Assembly: GCA_030248065.1 (NCBI GenBank)
Contig: JASAMV010003530.1
Location: 1 to 64,000, forward strand
Direction: 5' to 3'
Origin: Rhynchonema sp. JSB1_4
Taxonomy: Eukaryota; Nematoda; Chromadorea; Monhysterida; Xyalidae
DNA length: 64,000 nucleotides
In this document: positions 1 to 11,412 of the stretch, piece by piece
Layout: each line of letters starts with the position of its first letter
Numbering within the stretch: position 1 is the stretch's first letter
Program-made: the position numbers and the translations under genes
The notes under the pieces: generated by a model
The model's input: the letters and a program-made list of their open reading frames with translations, nothing else
Told to the model about the DNA's origin: nothing
Database searches by the model: none

Positions 1-960
1 ACGTATTGCTCACTTTTGAGCTACGGGTTTGATTCCGTTGAAGCCCACTTGAAAGACCGGCAGGTATATGTATACAGTACATATATGAGCCTCAGAGACC
101 ACGGCAATGTCTTCTCTTATCAAGCTCTCCGACAGTAGGCTAGTACATACAGTAGGTGATCTGATTATATTCGCTTGCACTACCTTAGATCTAGATCATG
201 ATGACGTTGCATTCACAACGAAGCCATGGGCCATCGGCACCATCGCGGAAAACCAAATGTTTCATCGACTACCACCTTAGCCTAAGCCAAAGAAGTAGTC
301 GAGCCACGGTTTGTTAACCCTTTACCGATACCGAGCACATGTTGGACCTGAGAGTTACCTGAATTTCGCCAACGTACCGTGTCCTCGCGGTGAGGGTTCC
401 TCCTGAGCTGAGTGCGTTGACAATGCTGCTGCCACAGTACACATTCTTGACACATTTGTCACGACTCATTCGTTCGAACACATCGGTCAACATTCGCATC
501 GTGCGACTGCGACGCGCTTTGTCTGTGCAGTGAACCGACCTTGGTTAAACAATACCGGCTGCAACTCGGCGTGAATTCTGCATGTACGCGTGCACGCCTT
601 TCACCGCTTCAGCACGTGGTGCATGTGGTGCATTAGGCCTCCTATGTACAGTATGTATGGGCAATCCATCGGCTCATGGCACTTTTTATACACACAGCGC
701 ATGCAGCAGCACACGCCATTTTCTAAACCAAATTTACACCTAGGGCGAGTGCCATAGTTTGATGTCCACTTTTTAAGTTATCCGGTTTTCATTTGCTGCT
801 TGCCATGAGTAACTGAACGAAGTACAATAAATGGAAAAGTATTCGGGTCTCGGAAAAAAACGGTTTTTTTTTCGGTTTTTTTTTCGGAAAAAAACCGGTT
901 TTTTTCCGCCTGCCAGTATAAACCCGGCCCGATTCCCACCTCTGGTAGGGTACATACTGT
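1..960. other. No gene recognised
   Basis: No exon-like reading frame with matching splice sites could be supported. A short poly-C/poly-T stretch with inverted T- and A-rich runs lies near 850-910, and a G-rich transposon mosaic begins near 940. One RATGTTTCA motif lies at 258-265. Confidence 0.5.
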
Positions 961-2165
961 AGGTGGAAAAAATCGGGGCGGGTAGGGGGTACCGTATTGT
1001 CGGAAATAGAACTCGGGGGGTCTATTTTTTCACTGGGGTCATTTTGGGGGGGTTCAATTTATGGGGGGGGTCAATTATTGGGGGGGTTATATTTTTCATT
1101 TGGCCCCCCGACGAAAAAAATCATTGTTAATAATGCCCATAAAAATGGCTTGTTTTCGGTATTTTCTAACTTCAACAGCGGCAATTAGGCTTAAAAAGCT
1201 GTATTCTGTTGTGTATGCAAGCTTAAACAACGTTTGACACGACAACACAGTCCTACCATACCACTAATCTGTGGTACGGTGAAGGTTGGGGTGGGGTTCT
1301 ATTAATGGGGGGGGGTCAATTAATGGGGGTTCTATTTTTGATTTCGAGCCATTTAGGGGGGGGGGGTTCAATTAATGGTGGGTTCTATTTCCGACAATAC
1401 GGTAGTGTACCTGGGATTTTGGGGGGGGGGCGGGGAAATCCGTTTTGGGGGGAGGGGGGGAGATTTTTGGGGCGGCTAGGGTACGAACACTAGTTTTTTC
1501 GGGTGCCGTCTCTTATGTACTAAAAAGTACATATATCGCGCGCAGCGCGAGATTTTTTGCACTTTTCAGGGTTTTCGGTCGAAATTTGGGCACTTTTTGT
1601 ACCGAAAAATGGGCATTTTGGGGGTAAAAATCGGGGCGGGTAGGGTACCAGGGCGGGGCGGGCAGGGGGGTAGGGTACAAGAGCGGGGGCGGGGAGCAGT
1701 GTGGTTCCTGGTCGCGGAGGGGGAGATAGCGGACCCTCTGTTTTTTTGGGAGGGGGAGATAGTGTACCCCCGAGGGGGGAAGGGGGGGAGACCCAAATTC
1801 GGGAAAAAGTCACTTTGTGAGGTAGAAAATTTGACCTATTTTTTGCCCATTTTTGGAAAAAATTCTTCATAAAAAGGGTATTTTGGCGACTTTTGAGAAC
1901 ATTGACCTGAAAATCACACATTTTAGGCCTAAAAATGCCCATTTTAGGCCTAAAAATGGCCATTTTAGGCAAAAATTGGGGGAGATAGTGTACCCGGAGG
2001 GGGAGATAGGGGGATAGTGTACCACCCGAGGGGGAGATAGCGTACCCGAGGGGGGACCCCCCTCCCCCCAGGAACTACACTGGCGGGTAGGGGTAGCGTA
2101 CCAGGCCGGGGCGGGTAGGGTATCATTGGGGGGACCCTCCCACCCCCCCCCCCAGCCACAGCACT
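940..2165. mobile_element. G/C-rich non-autonomous transposon mosaic
   Basis: Long G-runs on one strand and C-runs on the other alternate with repeated short units such as TAGGGTACC and GGGGGAGATAG. The right edge ends in CCACAGCACTG, the same end seen at 3040 and (inverted) at 19268. Long frames here, such as the repetitive one on the minus strand at 1520-1972, come from the repeats and are not genes. The left edge is blurred. Confidence 0.6.
992..1402. mobile_element. TA-flanked foldback element, nested
   Basis: Terminal inverted repeats of about 23 bp (CCGTATTGTCGGAAATAGAA at the left, its complement at the right) are flanked by TA at 990-991 and 1403-1404. The host repeat has an uninterrupted copy near 19320-19350 that reads straight across the insertion point with a single TA, which confirms a TA target site of Tc1/mariner type. 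No transposase is encoded. Confidence 0.8.
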
Positions 2166-2559
2166 GCACCCGATGTTTGGCATGGTACTGTTACCAATAA
2201 TGTGATGGGTCTGTGTTATTTGGGTGGCTTGTGTGTAGCTGTTGTTGGGCTTGGTATGAAAGGGCCATTCGGCTGTTACAAGAATAAGGGTTTATGGCAT
2301 ATTGGATAATGGGTAAGGTGAGGGTAAGGAATACAATAAAAGGGCGAGTAGGGTGACCGCTCGTCAGATGGTACAACGATGGAACACAAGCGGGGTGAAC
2401 ACCAAACTGGGCAGAACACCGAACTGAGCAGAACACCAAACTAAAGCATGAAGCCGTTAGGCGGCCAGAGAGAAACGTCATGGCTGGTGGGCGGAGTTAG
2501 CCAACCAGTAGGTCCGTGACAGTACCCCCCTTAGGTACATACCTAACCCCCAGGCCATC

Positions 2560-3040
2560 GGCTCTGGTGCAGTAGGTATCTCTCCGAGCGCGGTACAGTA
2601 GGTATCCCCCTCCAGAGTACCTCCAACACTGGGGGAGGGGGTCCCCCCAATGGCACCCTACCCGCCCCGCCCTGGTACACTACCCCCTACCCGCCCCGCT
2701 CTGGCACCCTGCCCCCTACGCGCCCCGCTCTGGTACCCTACCCGCCCCGATTTTTGCCCTCAAAATGCCCATTTTTCGGTCAAAAATGACCAAATTTCGA
2801 CCGAAAACCCTTAAAAGTGCAAAAAATCGCGCGCCACGCGCGATATATGCACTTTATAGCACATAAAAGTAGGCACCCAAAAAACTTGTATTGTACCCTA
2901 CCCGCCCCGAAAAATCTTCCCCCTCCCCCCAAACCGTATTCCCCCCCTCCAAGATTCCAGGTAGGTACACTACCCCCAACCCGCTCCGGATTTTTCCACC
3001 TATGTACCCTGCCCGCCGCGCAAAAGTAGCCACAGCACTG
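2560..3040. mobile_element. C-rich transposon ending at a splice acceptor
   Basis: This is a repeat of the same family as 19268-19450, in inverted orientation. Its end CCACAGCACTG stops at 3040, directly before the TTTTGCAG acceptor of the first visible zinc-finger exon. The 300-400 bases to its left (2170-2560) hold no recognisable gene. Confidence 0.55.
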
Positions 3041-3048
3041 TTTTGCAG

Positions 3049-6000
3049 CCGTCGTCGTCATCGTTCAACAAAGATTCTGAAACCGATATCAGCAGCAGCA
3101 ATCGCAGTCTGTCGCCAAACTCCAACTCACCGCGCTCGGAATCACCTCCCTCCAGGTTTGCAAGACCGGCCGTCGTATGAAGCCACAGTTGTCATTGTCA
3201 GGCTCAGGGGTCAATCGGCTCAGGTACTCCACTCACTGCTGGCAGTGGCAGAGGCCGTCTCAGAATTTTTGTCGACCCCCAGATTTCTGACCGAAGTCAT
3301 CTAGGTATCTATCGCAGAGGCGTAGCTAGGTTTGAATTTAACGGGTTCCGTATTAGACACCTACACCTTGCAACCAGTAGTGCAGTTGGGGGGAGGTTGC
3401 TGGGTCCCCCTGGTATGGGGTGTGGGAAATTGGCCAGCGGTATGGGGTGTGGGACATTTTTCACTTTTGGAACAAGCACCCCTAAGAAGTGACTTTTTGA
3501 TCCCGAGAAGTGCCAAAACTGACTGACCCTTTTTCCGCCTAAAAATGTCAAAAAATCGCTTGCTGCCGCAAGAAAACTCTGTTTTAAGCATTTTTAGACC
3601 ACTGCTTGGTACTTTTATAAGACTTGTGGGGTCATTTTTTCAGACCCCCTCGGGTATGGGAAATTTTTGATTTCTGGGGTATGTATGGGAAATTTTCCGA
3701 AAATTGGGCTGGGTGGAAAATTTCGATTTCTCAACGACCCCACCACACGCACACGCACTATTTCGTTCCAGATTTTCGAACTCACGCTCCCATATAACCA
3801 GTGATGCACCTGAATCGACAGATAAATGGGCGAGCGTTGCACACGATAATAATGATGCGATGATCGAATCGAATGTCAGTGGGCAGCAATTTGATCCTCA
3901 GCCGGTTGACACAGCACGGTGAGTTGATGGACTATTTTAGTTGAATTAATCAATTACCGACAAAGCCCTTCTTGATTGCGAAAGGCTCACCGGGTGGCTG
4001 GTTGTTTCGCGCAATCAGTGAGAATGTGAAATGCTCCAATGTAAGGTTGTGAGGCTGATGGTCAATGAATGAAACAGGGTGCTAAATTTTGCTCTCTCTT
4101 CCCTCCCATTCCGGTGAATGTGTTTTCGCGGTGTTATAAACGTTTTATATTTTTCAGAATCTGCAGGACATAGCAACAGCAAGGTGTTGGGCTTTCCATT
4201 ATGTGTTTACCTTGAAACATTTTGCGTTCCTGAGAAGGCCTGAGTGAATTGAATTTTATGATGATAAGACAGACAGACAGTTTAAAGCACCAGCAAAGCG
4301 AAACACACGTGTATATGCACCTGCATGCAGGGCTGGGCAAAAAATAAAAAAACAATTTTTTTTGAATAACGTTTTTGAAAAAAATCAAAAAAACTTTTTT
4401 TTAATTTTTCGGGGGAACAAAATGTTCTAAAACGTCCAAAAATGGTCTTTTTGGGGGTTATTTTTTTGTAATTTCTTCTCAAGGGTCGAAAAATTTTCTT
4501 AACATAATCACCTTTGCGGCATGTATTTGGTACCTAAGATGCCCCAAATGATGTTCTTTATACCTTACCGTGATACATGAGACACAGTATGCACGTACCT
4601 ACATGGTACTTCGATCAGTGGTGTCGTTGGGGGGGGAGAAGGGGGTTACCCCCCCTAGTATCCGGTATCCGGTATCTTGATTTTTTCACCCAGAGGTATC
4701 CGGTATCCTGACTTTTTGTCCAGGGGTATCCTACCCTAAAATTTTTCCGAAAACCGTGAAAATCGCCCATTTTTACCTCCAAAATGTTTAAAATCGCTTG
4801 CTGGCGCAAGCATAACCCCCAAAATGACCATCTTTTGCACTTTCAACACCGATTTTGCTCGATTTTCCTCTAAAAAATTCACCTTTTTTGAACAACCCCC
4901 CTGGGTATCCGAGATTTTTTATTTTAGGGAGCAACCCCCCTGGTATCCGAGATTTTTCATTTTGGGTATCCGGTATCTGAAAATTTTGGATTTTGGGTAT
5001 CCGGTATCCTGACTTTTTGATTTCCCAACGACACCACTGACTTCGATGTCATACCCCATCGGGTCATATACGACTGATTCAGCGACCCGACAAGTATTTC
5101 TGCATCTTATATTCTCAATTCTGTGTGGTCTATGAGTGAGCTTATTCGACCACAAACTGTTGTCTTATACCACAGAGCAGCAATCATCGGTCCATATCAA
5201 GCACAGACTGTTGGATCGCACCTAAGTGATGCGAACCAAGTCACAAAAGTGACTTGTCAATCAAAGTTGCATTTTTTCGCGCTTTTGCACGTTTTTAGGC
5301 AAATTTATTGAAAACTTTCCCCGAATCTGAGGCTTTTTAAAAACACTGTCTAAGAATTTTTTTCCAACCCTGCTCGGTGCCTGCATGGCTGGCACGTACA
5401 TAAATGCCGATAACCGATTGCAGATCGATGCAATTGCGCACGCCATCACCGACGCCCCTATTCCACCCGGTCGAGCCAACTATGGTTGATTCAGCCTCTC
5501 AACCAATCGAATATGCCGTCATCAGTTATGACGAACCACCGCCGGGATTCAAACCGGAAACAAATTCGAATGATTCTGTTGACAAAAGATCAACCGGCGG
5601 CAAAAAGCCGCGACCAATAACGCAGATTATGGCATTTGACACGTTGGTGCACTTTTTATTGTTTTGGACCACGATATTTTTTGTAAGTAGGGACTAAAGC
5701 GAAACAATTTGCGATTTGGCAAGTAGATGTTTCTGAGTTGCAGCTATTGAGCAAGTAAAATATGCCGACAAGTGATTCGACTTGACGAAAAAATTTTGTT
5801 TTGAACAAGTGCCACAACAATACTTTGAATTTTTTTAAATTTTTCAGATTGGAGAAACGAATCAAAACTGAGCCGCAAACGACCGAATTCGACGTCTATC
5901 GAGATGATGACCCGCTCGCATCACTGTTGCCACCGAGACGAAAGTCAGTTTTTCTGTGTTTTTTTTTATTTTCTTGAATTTAACCCGAGAAGCGTAAATA

Positions 6001-9000
6001 AGAAGATAAATCCAGGAGAAAGCCGACCGTGCCGGTCATGCCAGCCCATTATCCGACAAGGGAATTCTGGGAGGAACAATGTGCATCGGTGCCGTATGAA
6101 GTGCGTGAATTCAGTCCTGCCGTAGTTTTGGCCGAACCGGAGATGCAGGTCAGCTTGAACGATTTGTGTTGTATTTTTATTGAATATTATCAGTTGTTTT
6201 CACTTTTTCCTTTCGCTGTTTAGGAATTTCTCGATGCCGCTCATGCACGTCGCGCCGAACGTGCTAAACGTAAGCAGGTTATCGACGTAACACCGAAACC
6301 AGAAGCAGACATCAGGTTTGTGTGTATAAAGCTGATAATTCCTTCCTTATTTTGATAAAAATGCCGATGATGTAAAAATACATGAGCCAATTCTTTGCTG
6401 AGATTGATATCGCTGTTGATTTCATGATAGGACTGAGGCATTGGAAATCAATAACATTGTTTCTTTGTTTCAAACATGGTCACATTTTCAAACTCACCTT
6501 TTCTATTTAGCATTGTATACACACCGGGTAAGGTCAAAAGCCCGGCGCGATATGCGACCACATGTTTGGCCATCAACTGCGGCATTTGCAAGAAGTGGTT
6601 TTCAAGTTGGTGCTTTTGCTAAAACTGATGTTTCAATTAGCAGACTCGCATGTTTTCCTTGAAAATCAGGCGACATGGCCGTATGCGATCATCTTCGACA
6701 ACCGAAATCCGGCGGATCTCCGCAAAAACAGCAGGCAGCGGAAGTTCAAGAGCAGTCTGATAGTTCGTTTCGGGACGAACCACCTGAAGCCAGTCCTTCG
6801 AACAAAACCGATGAAATCATAGCCGAATTGGGCGATGATCCGATTCTGTGCTCAATTGTGAAAGGTTTGATGTGCTACTTTTTAGGTTGCCTGTTTATAG
6901 TGGCATTATGTAAAGAACATTCACCTCGCTGAGTTATGCAGAGGTTAACAGCAGTTCGCGATGAGAACTCGGTTATCGTTGAAACGTCAAGACCAGTGTA
7001 GTTCCTGGTCCGGCGCGGCGGTTAGTGTACCTACCCCTTTTTCCGGGGGGGGGGTGGGTGTCAACCCCGGGGGGGAGGGGGGGGGGGGGAAAAAAAAAGG
7101 AAAAAACAACCTTTTAAGGGGGAAAAATTACCCGTTTTTTTCCCCCTTTTGGAAAAAAACTCTCCAAAAAGAGGATTTTGTGGCGACGTCAAACTACAAC
7201 TAAAAAAAAACCCCCCCCACTACTAACAAAAACCCCCATATTAGGCCAAAAACTGCATATAAGAGGGAAAAAAGAGGGGGGGGGGGGGCGGGGGGCGGGG
7301 TGGTGGGCAGCGTGGCCGCGTGGCGCGGGGGGGGGGGGGAGCCTGGGGGGGACCCCCCCCCCCCCCCCCCCCCAGGAACTACACTGGTCAAGACTAAGAG
7401 TCATAATTTCACAGTACAGACGGTCACTATCGCAAGACAAGACGGTGCACAATATTCATTTATATTCCGGATTCAGTCGCAAAGACTGCAAGCTCGCGCA
7501 TTCACCTTTTTCTGCAGAAGAAGTCCAAGTGCAGCCGGACCAACCGCCGACAGCAGCTATTGAGAGTGAGACAATCATGCTGTTGCCGCCAGTTAGCCAT
7601 CGACTGCAGTGCAGCTTGTGTCGTCATGAATTCGCTAGTGACAGTGCTCTGGCTGAACACATGGCTGCTCATGAGACTGCCGAACGCAAATACAACTGCT
7701 CCACTTGTCCGATGCAGTTTCTGGATGAGAAGGAGTACGCCAGACACATTCTGTCGGCGCATGATGGTTTGTGGGAATGTGGGACGGTTTGTTTCGGACG
7801 TTTTTGTTCAATAGTGGGCGGCAGTATAGTACAGGTCACAGGGCGGCATCAGAAATTGAAAGTAGGATTTTTTAAGCGTTAAAAATGACGAAATTTCCTA
7901 TTTCCCAGTTTCGCAAAATAAGAAAGCTGGAATTCTTTACTTGCTAAACGACACAAACTTCATAGTTTCTGTTTCCTACCTTCACGTAAGGCCGCCGTTA
8001 AGGACGTAATCTAGATTTACTGACCACACTAATTTCGACCTGCACTGAAGTTTTCCTATCAGCTATCTGGGAACAACGGCAGTGGCATCAGCAAATCTCT
8101 AAACACAAGGAGTCACGAAACAAAGGCATGACAAAACCAATTTGACAGCGCTCAATCTGTTGATCGTTGTTTGATGGTGCCGTGACCCCTCTCTCTTGCT
8201 CTTTGTTTTCTTTTATATTTGGCGTGAGAAATAAAATCGAATCAAATGAACACAATCCAACATCAACAATATTGCAGCCGAGCGTCCGTACCCGTGCAAA
8301 CATTGCGCCGAGTGTTTCGTCAGTCGGTTGGTGTCTATCATTATTTATTTTTCAAATTTTGCCACAGTTTCAGAACACCGTCTACCTGATGTGTTCGGGA
8401 CTATAATTTTTTCGGTCACCACATTTGTCAATTTTCACCGTTGTATGTGATGAACTTTGAGACAAAACATGCTAACATTGCAGCTACTATCTAACGATCC
8501 ACATGCGTTCGCATTCAATCAGTCGTCAAACCCTGGTGCAACAACGCAAGAAGGAACGACCGTTTCACTGCGAAAAGTGTCCGAAGCGATTCGCTGAAGA
8601 ACCGCACTTGAAGAGACACTACAAAGTGCACACTGGTTAGTTTGAGTTGGCCGTTTGCTGAATTTGAATATTTTTGTTTTTCTACGGTTTAACTGCGGAA
8701 TTACACATGAAGTGTGGTGCTCCTGTTATCGGATAAATGAAACATTTCGAGACGAGGCTATTCGTTTGAGTGATGGAATTCTTGCCAGTTGTATTGTTTG
8801 TGTCAAATCTGGTGATTGGATTTGAATCCGTCTTTATCATGTCATTTGACTCTTTTGTGTTGGATATGGAACATTCACCGCTCGATCAGGGTGAAATTGT
8901 TTCAAGATACAAAATGACACAATTTCTACGCTGATGGATGCGACATTAGTGATTCCAGTAAATTAAGAATTCTTGATTCAAAAATGGCACTAGTCAAGGC

Positions 9001-10054
9001 AGATTCGATCGCCAAATTTGCGGCTGTGGAGTCACAAGTCACAATATCGGGGCATACGGAGAAATAACCAGTTCTTCCCGAATTTCAGTGTCCGAGGCCC
9101 GTCTGAAGTGTCCATTCAAGGGCTGCACCAAAACATTCGGTCACGAAGTCAGTCTACAGAAACACCAACGCACGCACAGCGGGGAACGACCGTTCAAATG
9201 TGAATTCTGCGGATTCGCGTTCGCCAGACGCGATGTGTTGACTGTGCATCGAAGGTGAGTCTGATTTTGGCGTCCTTTTTGTCTTTTGCCTTGGGTTGTT
9301 GAAGTCAGTGATGCAGTTGGTCCAGGTGGTAGACATTTGTAACTGGAGGTGGAGGAGCTCGCGTGGACTGATTCTGTGGTTTGGAATTTGGAGTTATTGG
9401 CCCAAAAGTAAAAATAGTATAAATGTAAGTTATGCTGAAATAAGCTCCCAAACAGGTATTTTTATTGCGTGTTTGAACAACAAGTATTTGAGAAAATTAC
9501 ATTTGGACCATGAAATCGCCATTTATTGGTTGATACCCAGGCATGGTAGACCAGCCCCAGAAATGCTGAGATTTGGGTTTGTATGATGGATTTTTGGGGC
9601 TGACCACTGACCGCTTCAGCGACGTCGCAATTGTTTGTGCACAGGTCCATGATGATATAAAGGCAATCTACGCCAACACGAGCCCGATTTCGGAGGTGAT
9701 GTGGTTACAAAACGAAACGATTAGAAAGAGAAAATCATCATGCCCCACGCTGTATTCTACAACGTGTAACATTTCCCAAATCAGCAGCCACGTATGAACG
9801 TTCACTATTCTGCCGCCTCCGAAATCGGGCTCGTGTTGGCGTAGTGTTACTATACTTTCTATGTGGTTCAGTTGCTTTCTGATTGTGTTCAGCACAGTTT
9901 CATGTTTAAATCTGATTAAAATTAAAGTATTCATGGAATGCTATTTTTCAGAATTCACACTGGTGAGAAGCTGCACTCATGCGAACAATGTGGGCGTCAG
10001 TTTGTGCAGAAAAGTGACCTGAAGAAACATTGGGCGCGTTGGCATCTCAGTTGA
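3049..10054 (+). CDS. C2H2 zinc-finger protein, 13 exons, 5' incomplete
   Basis: Probable nuclear DNA-binding regulator; target unknown. Exons with matching phases: 3049-3155, 3772-3918, 5424-5642, 5848-5943, 6016-6148, 6224-6315, 6511-6605, 6670-6864, 6952-7766, 8278-8326, 8484-8635, 9089-9254, 9952-10054 (stop TGA). The N-terminal half is Ser/Pro-rich and low-complexity. The C-terminal half carries seven C2H2 fingers: CSLCRHEF, CSTCPMQF, CKHCAECF, CEKCPKRF, CPFKGCTKTF, CEFCGFAF and CEQCGRQF, the later ones joined by typical linkers (HTGEK, HSGERP). A possible extra finger, CGICKKWF, spans exons 7-8. The start codon lies upstream, beyond the transposon that abuts exon 1. Exon 9 contains or abuts a hAT-type insertion (6994-7386). 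I do not recognise a named orthologue. Excluding the insertion, about 655 residues are visible. Confidence 0.85.
4328..5379. mobile_element. hAT-like non-autonomous element (CAGGGCTGG end)
   Basis: Starts CAGGGCTGGGCAAAAAA and ends near CCAACCCTG at 5372. The octamer CCTGCATG lies directly before it (4320-4327) and again at 5380-5387, seven bases past the expected end, so the right edge is uncertain. Its right part (5140-5360) is homologous to 61910-62110 inside the 61452-62470 element. It sits in a zinc-finger gene intron. Confidence 0.65.
4616..5039. mobile_element. Nested hAT-type MITE, TSD ACTTCGAT
   Basis: Terminal inverted repeats CAGTGGTGTCGTTGGG and its complement bound a 424-bp element. 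ACTTCGAT occurs exactly at 4608-4615 and 5040-5047. It is inserted inside the 4328-5379 element, so it is younger. Related ends appear near 3735 and 26065. Confidence 0.88.
6994..7386. mobile_element. hAT-type MITE (CAGTGTAGTTCC family), TSD GTCAAGAC
   Basis: Begins CAGTGTAGTTCCTGG and ends with the exact complement. The 8-bp duplication GTCAAGAC lies at 6986-6993 and 7387-7394. The interior is made of G-runs and C-runs with no transposase. It lies in or beside exon 9 of the zinc-finger gene. Confidence 0.92.
9668..9844. mobile_element. Palindromic MITE, copy 1 (TACGCCAACACGAG ends)
   Basis: Inverted ends CTACGCCAACACGAGCCCG, about 34 bp with the GATTTCGGAGG extension, surround about 110 bp. 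Two other copies lie at 50838-51011 and 59112-59284. It is located in the last intron of the zinc-finger gene. Confidence 0.85.
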
Positions 10055-10113
10055 ATTAGCTTGGTATGACTTTGTGACTGTCTTGTTTGCTATAGTAAAT
10101 TTCTAATTTCGTT

Positions 10114-10340
10114 GCCTCATGCATTCTTACAGACGCAGGGAAACTCCCGCTCGAAGTCGAGGCAGGTAACAAGCTCAACACACAGTGAACAAGCCACGCA
10201 GCTGACACGCACAGCTTGTGTGACTGAAACATTCGAAACGCACGCGAGCCAGCTGCGTGGCTTGTTGACTGTGTGTTGAGCTTGTTGCCTGCTTCGACTT
10301 CAAACGGGAGATTTCCTGCGTCTGTAAGACTGCATGAGGC
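10114..10340. mobile_element. Palindromic MITE downstream of the zinc-finger gene
   Basis: Arms starting GCCTCATGCA(T/G)TCTTACAGAC are inverted copies over about 100 bp and meet near 10227. The loop holds an AATGTTTCA motif on the minus strand (10225-10233). It starts 60 bp past the zinc-finger stop codon. Confidence 0.8.
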
Positions 10341-11412
10341 ATAGAAACTTACTGTACCGTGTTAAAGTCTCTTGTATTTTCTTGTTTGTTGGTTGGTTTA
10401 TTGCTCTCAGTGACGCATAAAACCATGCACGTAAATTAGTGATAGAAGCACAGTTACAAGACCGGGTGGGACAATTACGGAAATGAAAATAGTTACAACA
10501 CTGGTTATAACAAAACCACAGCAAATAAAAGCTACAAAAAGCGCCAAGGAGAGAGAAAGATCACGGACATCAGGACAGATCACAGGACATGTTAACGGAA
10601 CTGAAAATTATGCATTAATCCTCGTCCTCGTCAAACGACAAATGTCGGGCTCAGAGGGCATATTGGGATCAGTCCATGTTGTCAACAGTCCAGAACAGAT
10701 GGTGGGTTGGTGATTGTCCGTCACTTCCGTGTACCACCATTTAGCGACGTGGCTGGCTCCCCAGGCTGACGTGAATGCGTATCGAACGAGACATCGCCAT
10801 ATCCATCCCGTTGACCGCATCCGGACGCGGTGGCGATAGAGCCCTTCTTGTTTGTATAACGCTCTCACAATAATCATTGATAAGTCTCTAACGTTAGCCA
10901 TAGCTTGATTTCATTTGAAAATGTTTCGTTTGAGCTGCACATAACCGAAGCGCAGTTTTGACAAAACCAATGCGTGTATCCAGTTTTCAACCGAAAATCT
11001 AACGATTTCTAATAGAACTTCTAGTTGTTATTGATGTTTGACGGATTTGATCAGCAATTGTTTTTCGTTGGCCGATCATGGCATGCAGCCGGTTTAATCG
11101 AAGCTATTTTTCATTTGTTGTAGATTTGCTTATTGTTTCATTTACTTGAGATGATTTCTGATCTTTGTTGTGTCAGTACGTTGGAATGTTTTTTTGTTTT
11201 GTTTCCGCAGTTTGTTCGTTTCGTTTAATGAGACCAGACAAAGTTTTCTTTTCTCAAAACATTGTTCAACAAGGGAGGCGTAACAAGTTGTAATCATGGA
11301 AACACAATAGATGTTTTACATAAAATCACTATGAAAGTGTGCCCGATTGAACACCCAACAATTTGGTAACAACAGAACCTTTTCGAAAAATACGGACAAA
11401 ACAAAGACAAAA
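10341..11412. other. Spacer between convergent genes
   Basis: This separates the zinc-finger gene (+) and the PELP1-like gene (-), which end toward each other. No exon is supported. A TTGTTTCA occurs at 11133-11140. Confidence 0.5.

Noticed and set aside
1520..1972. Minus-strand 150-residue frame with repeated KMGIFRPKM and Pro-rich runs
   Set aside because: It follows the repeat units of the transposon mosaic, overlaps other frames of the same type, and has no recognisable domain or splice context.
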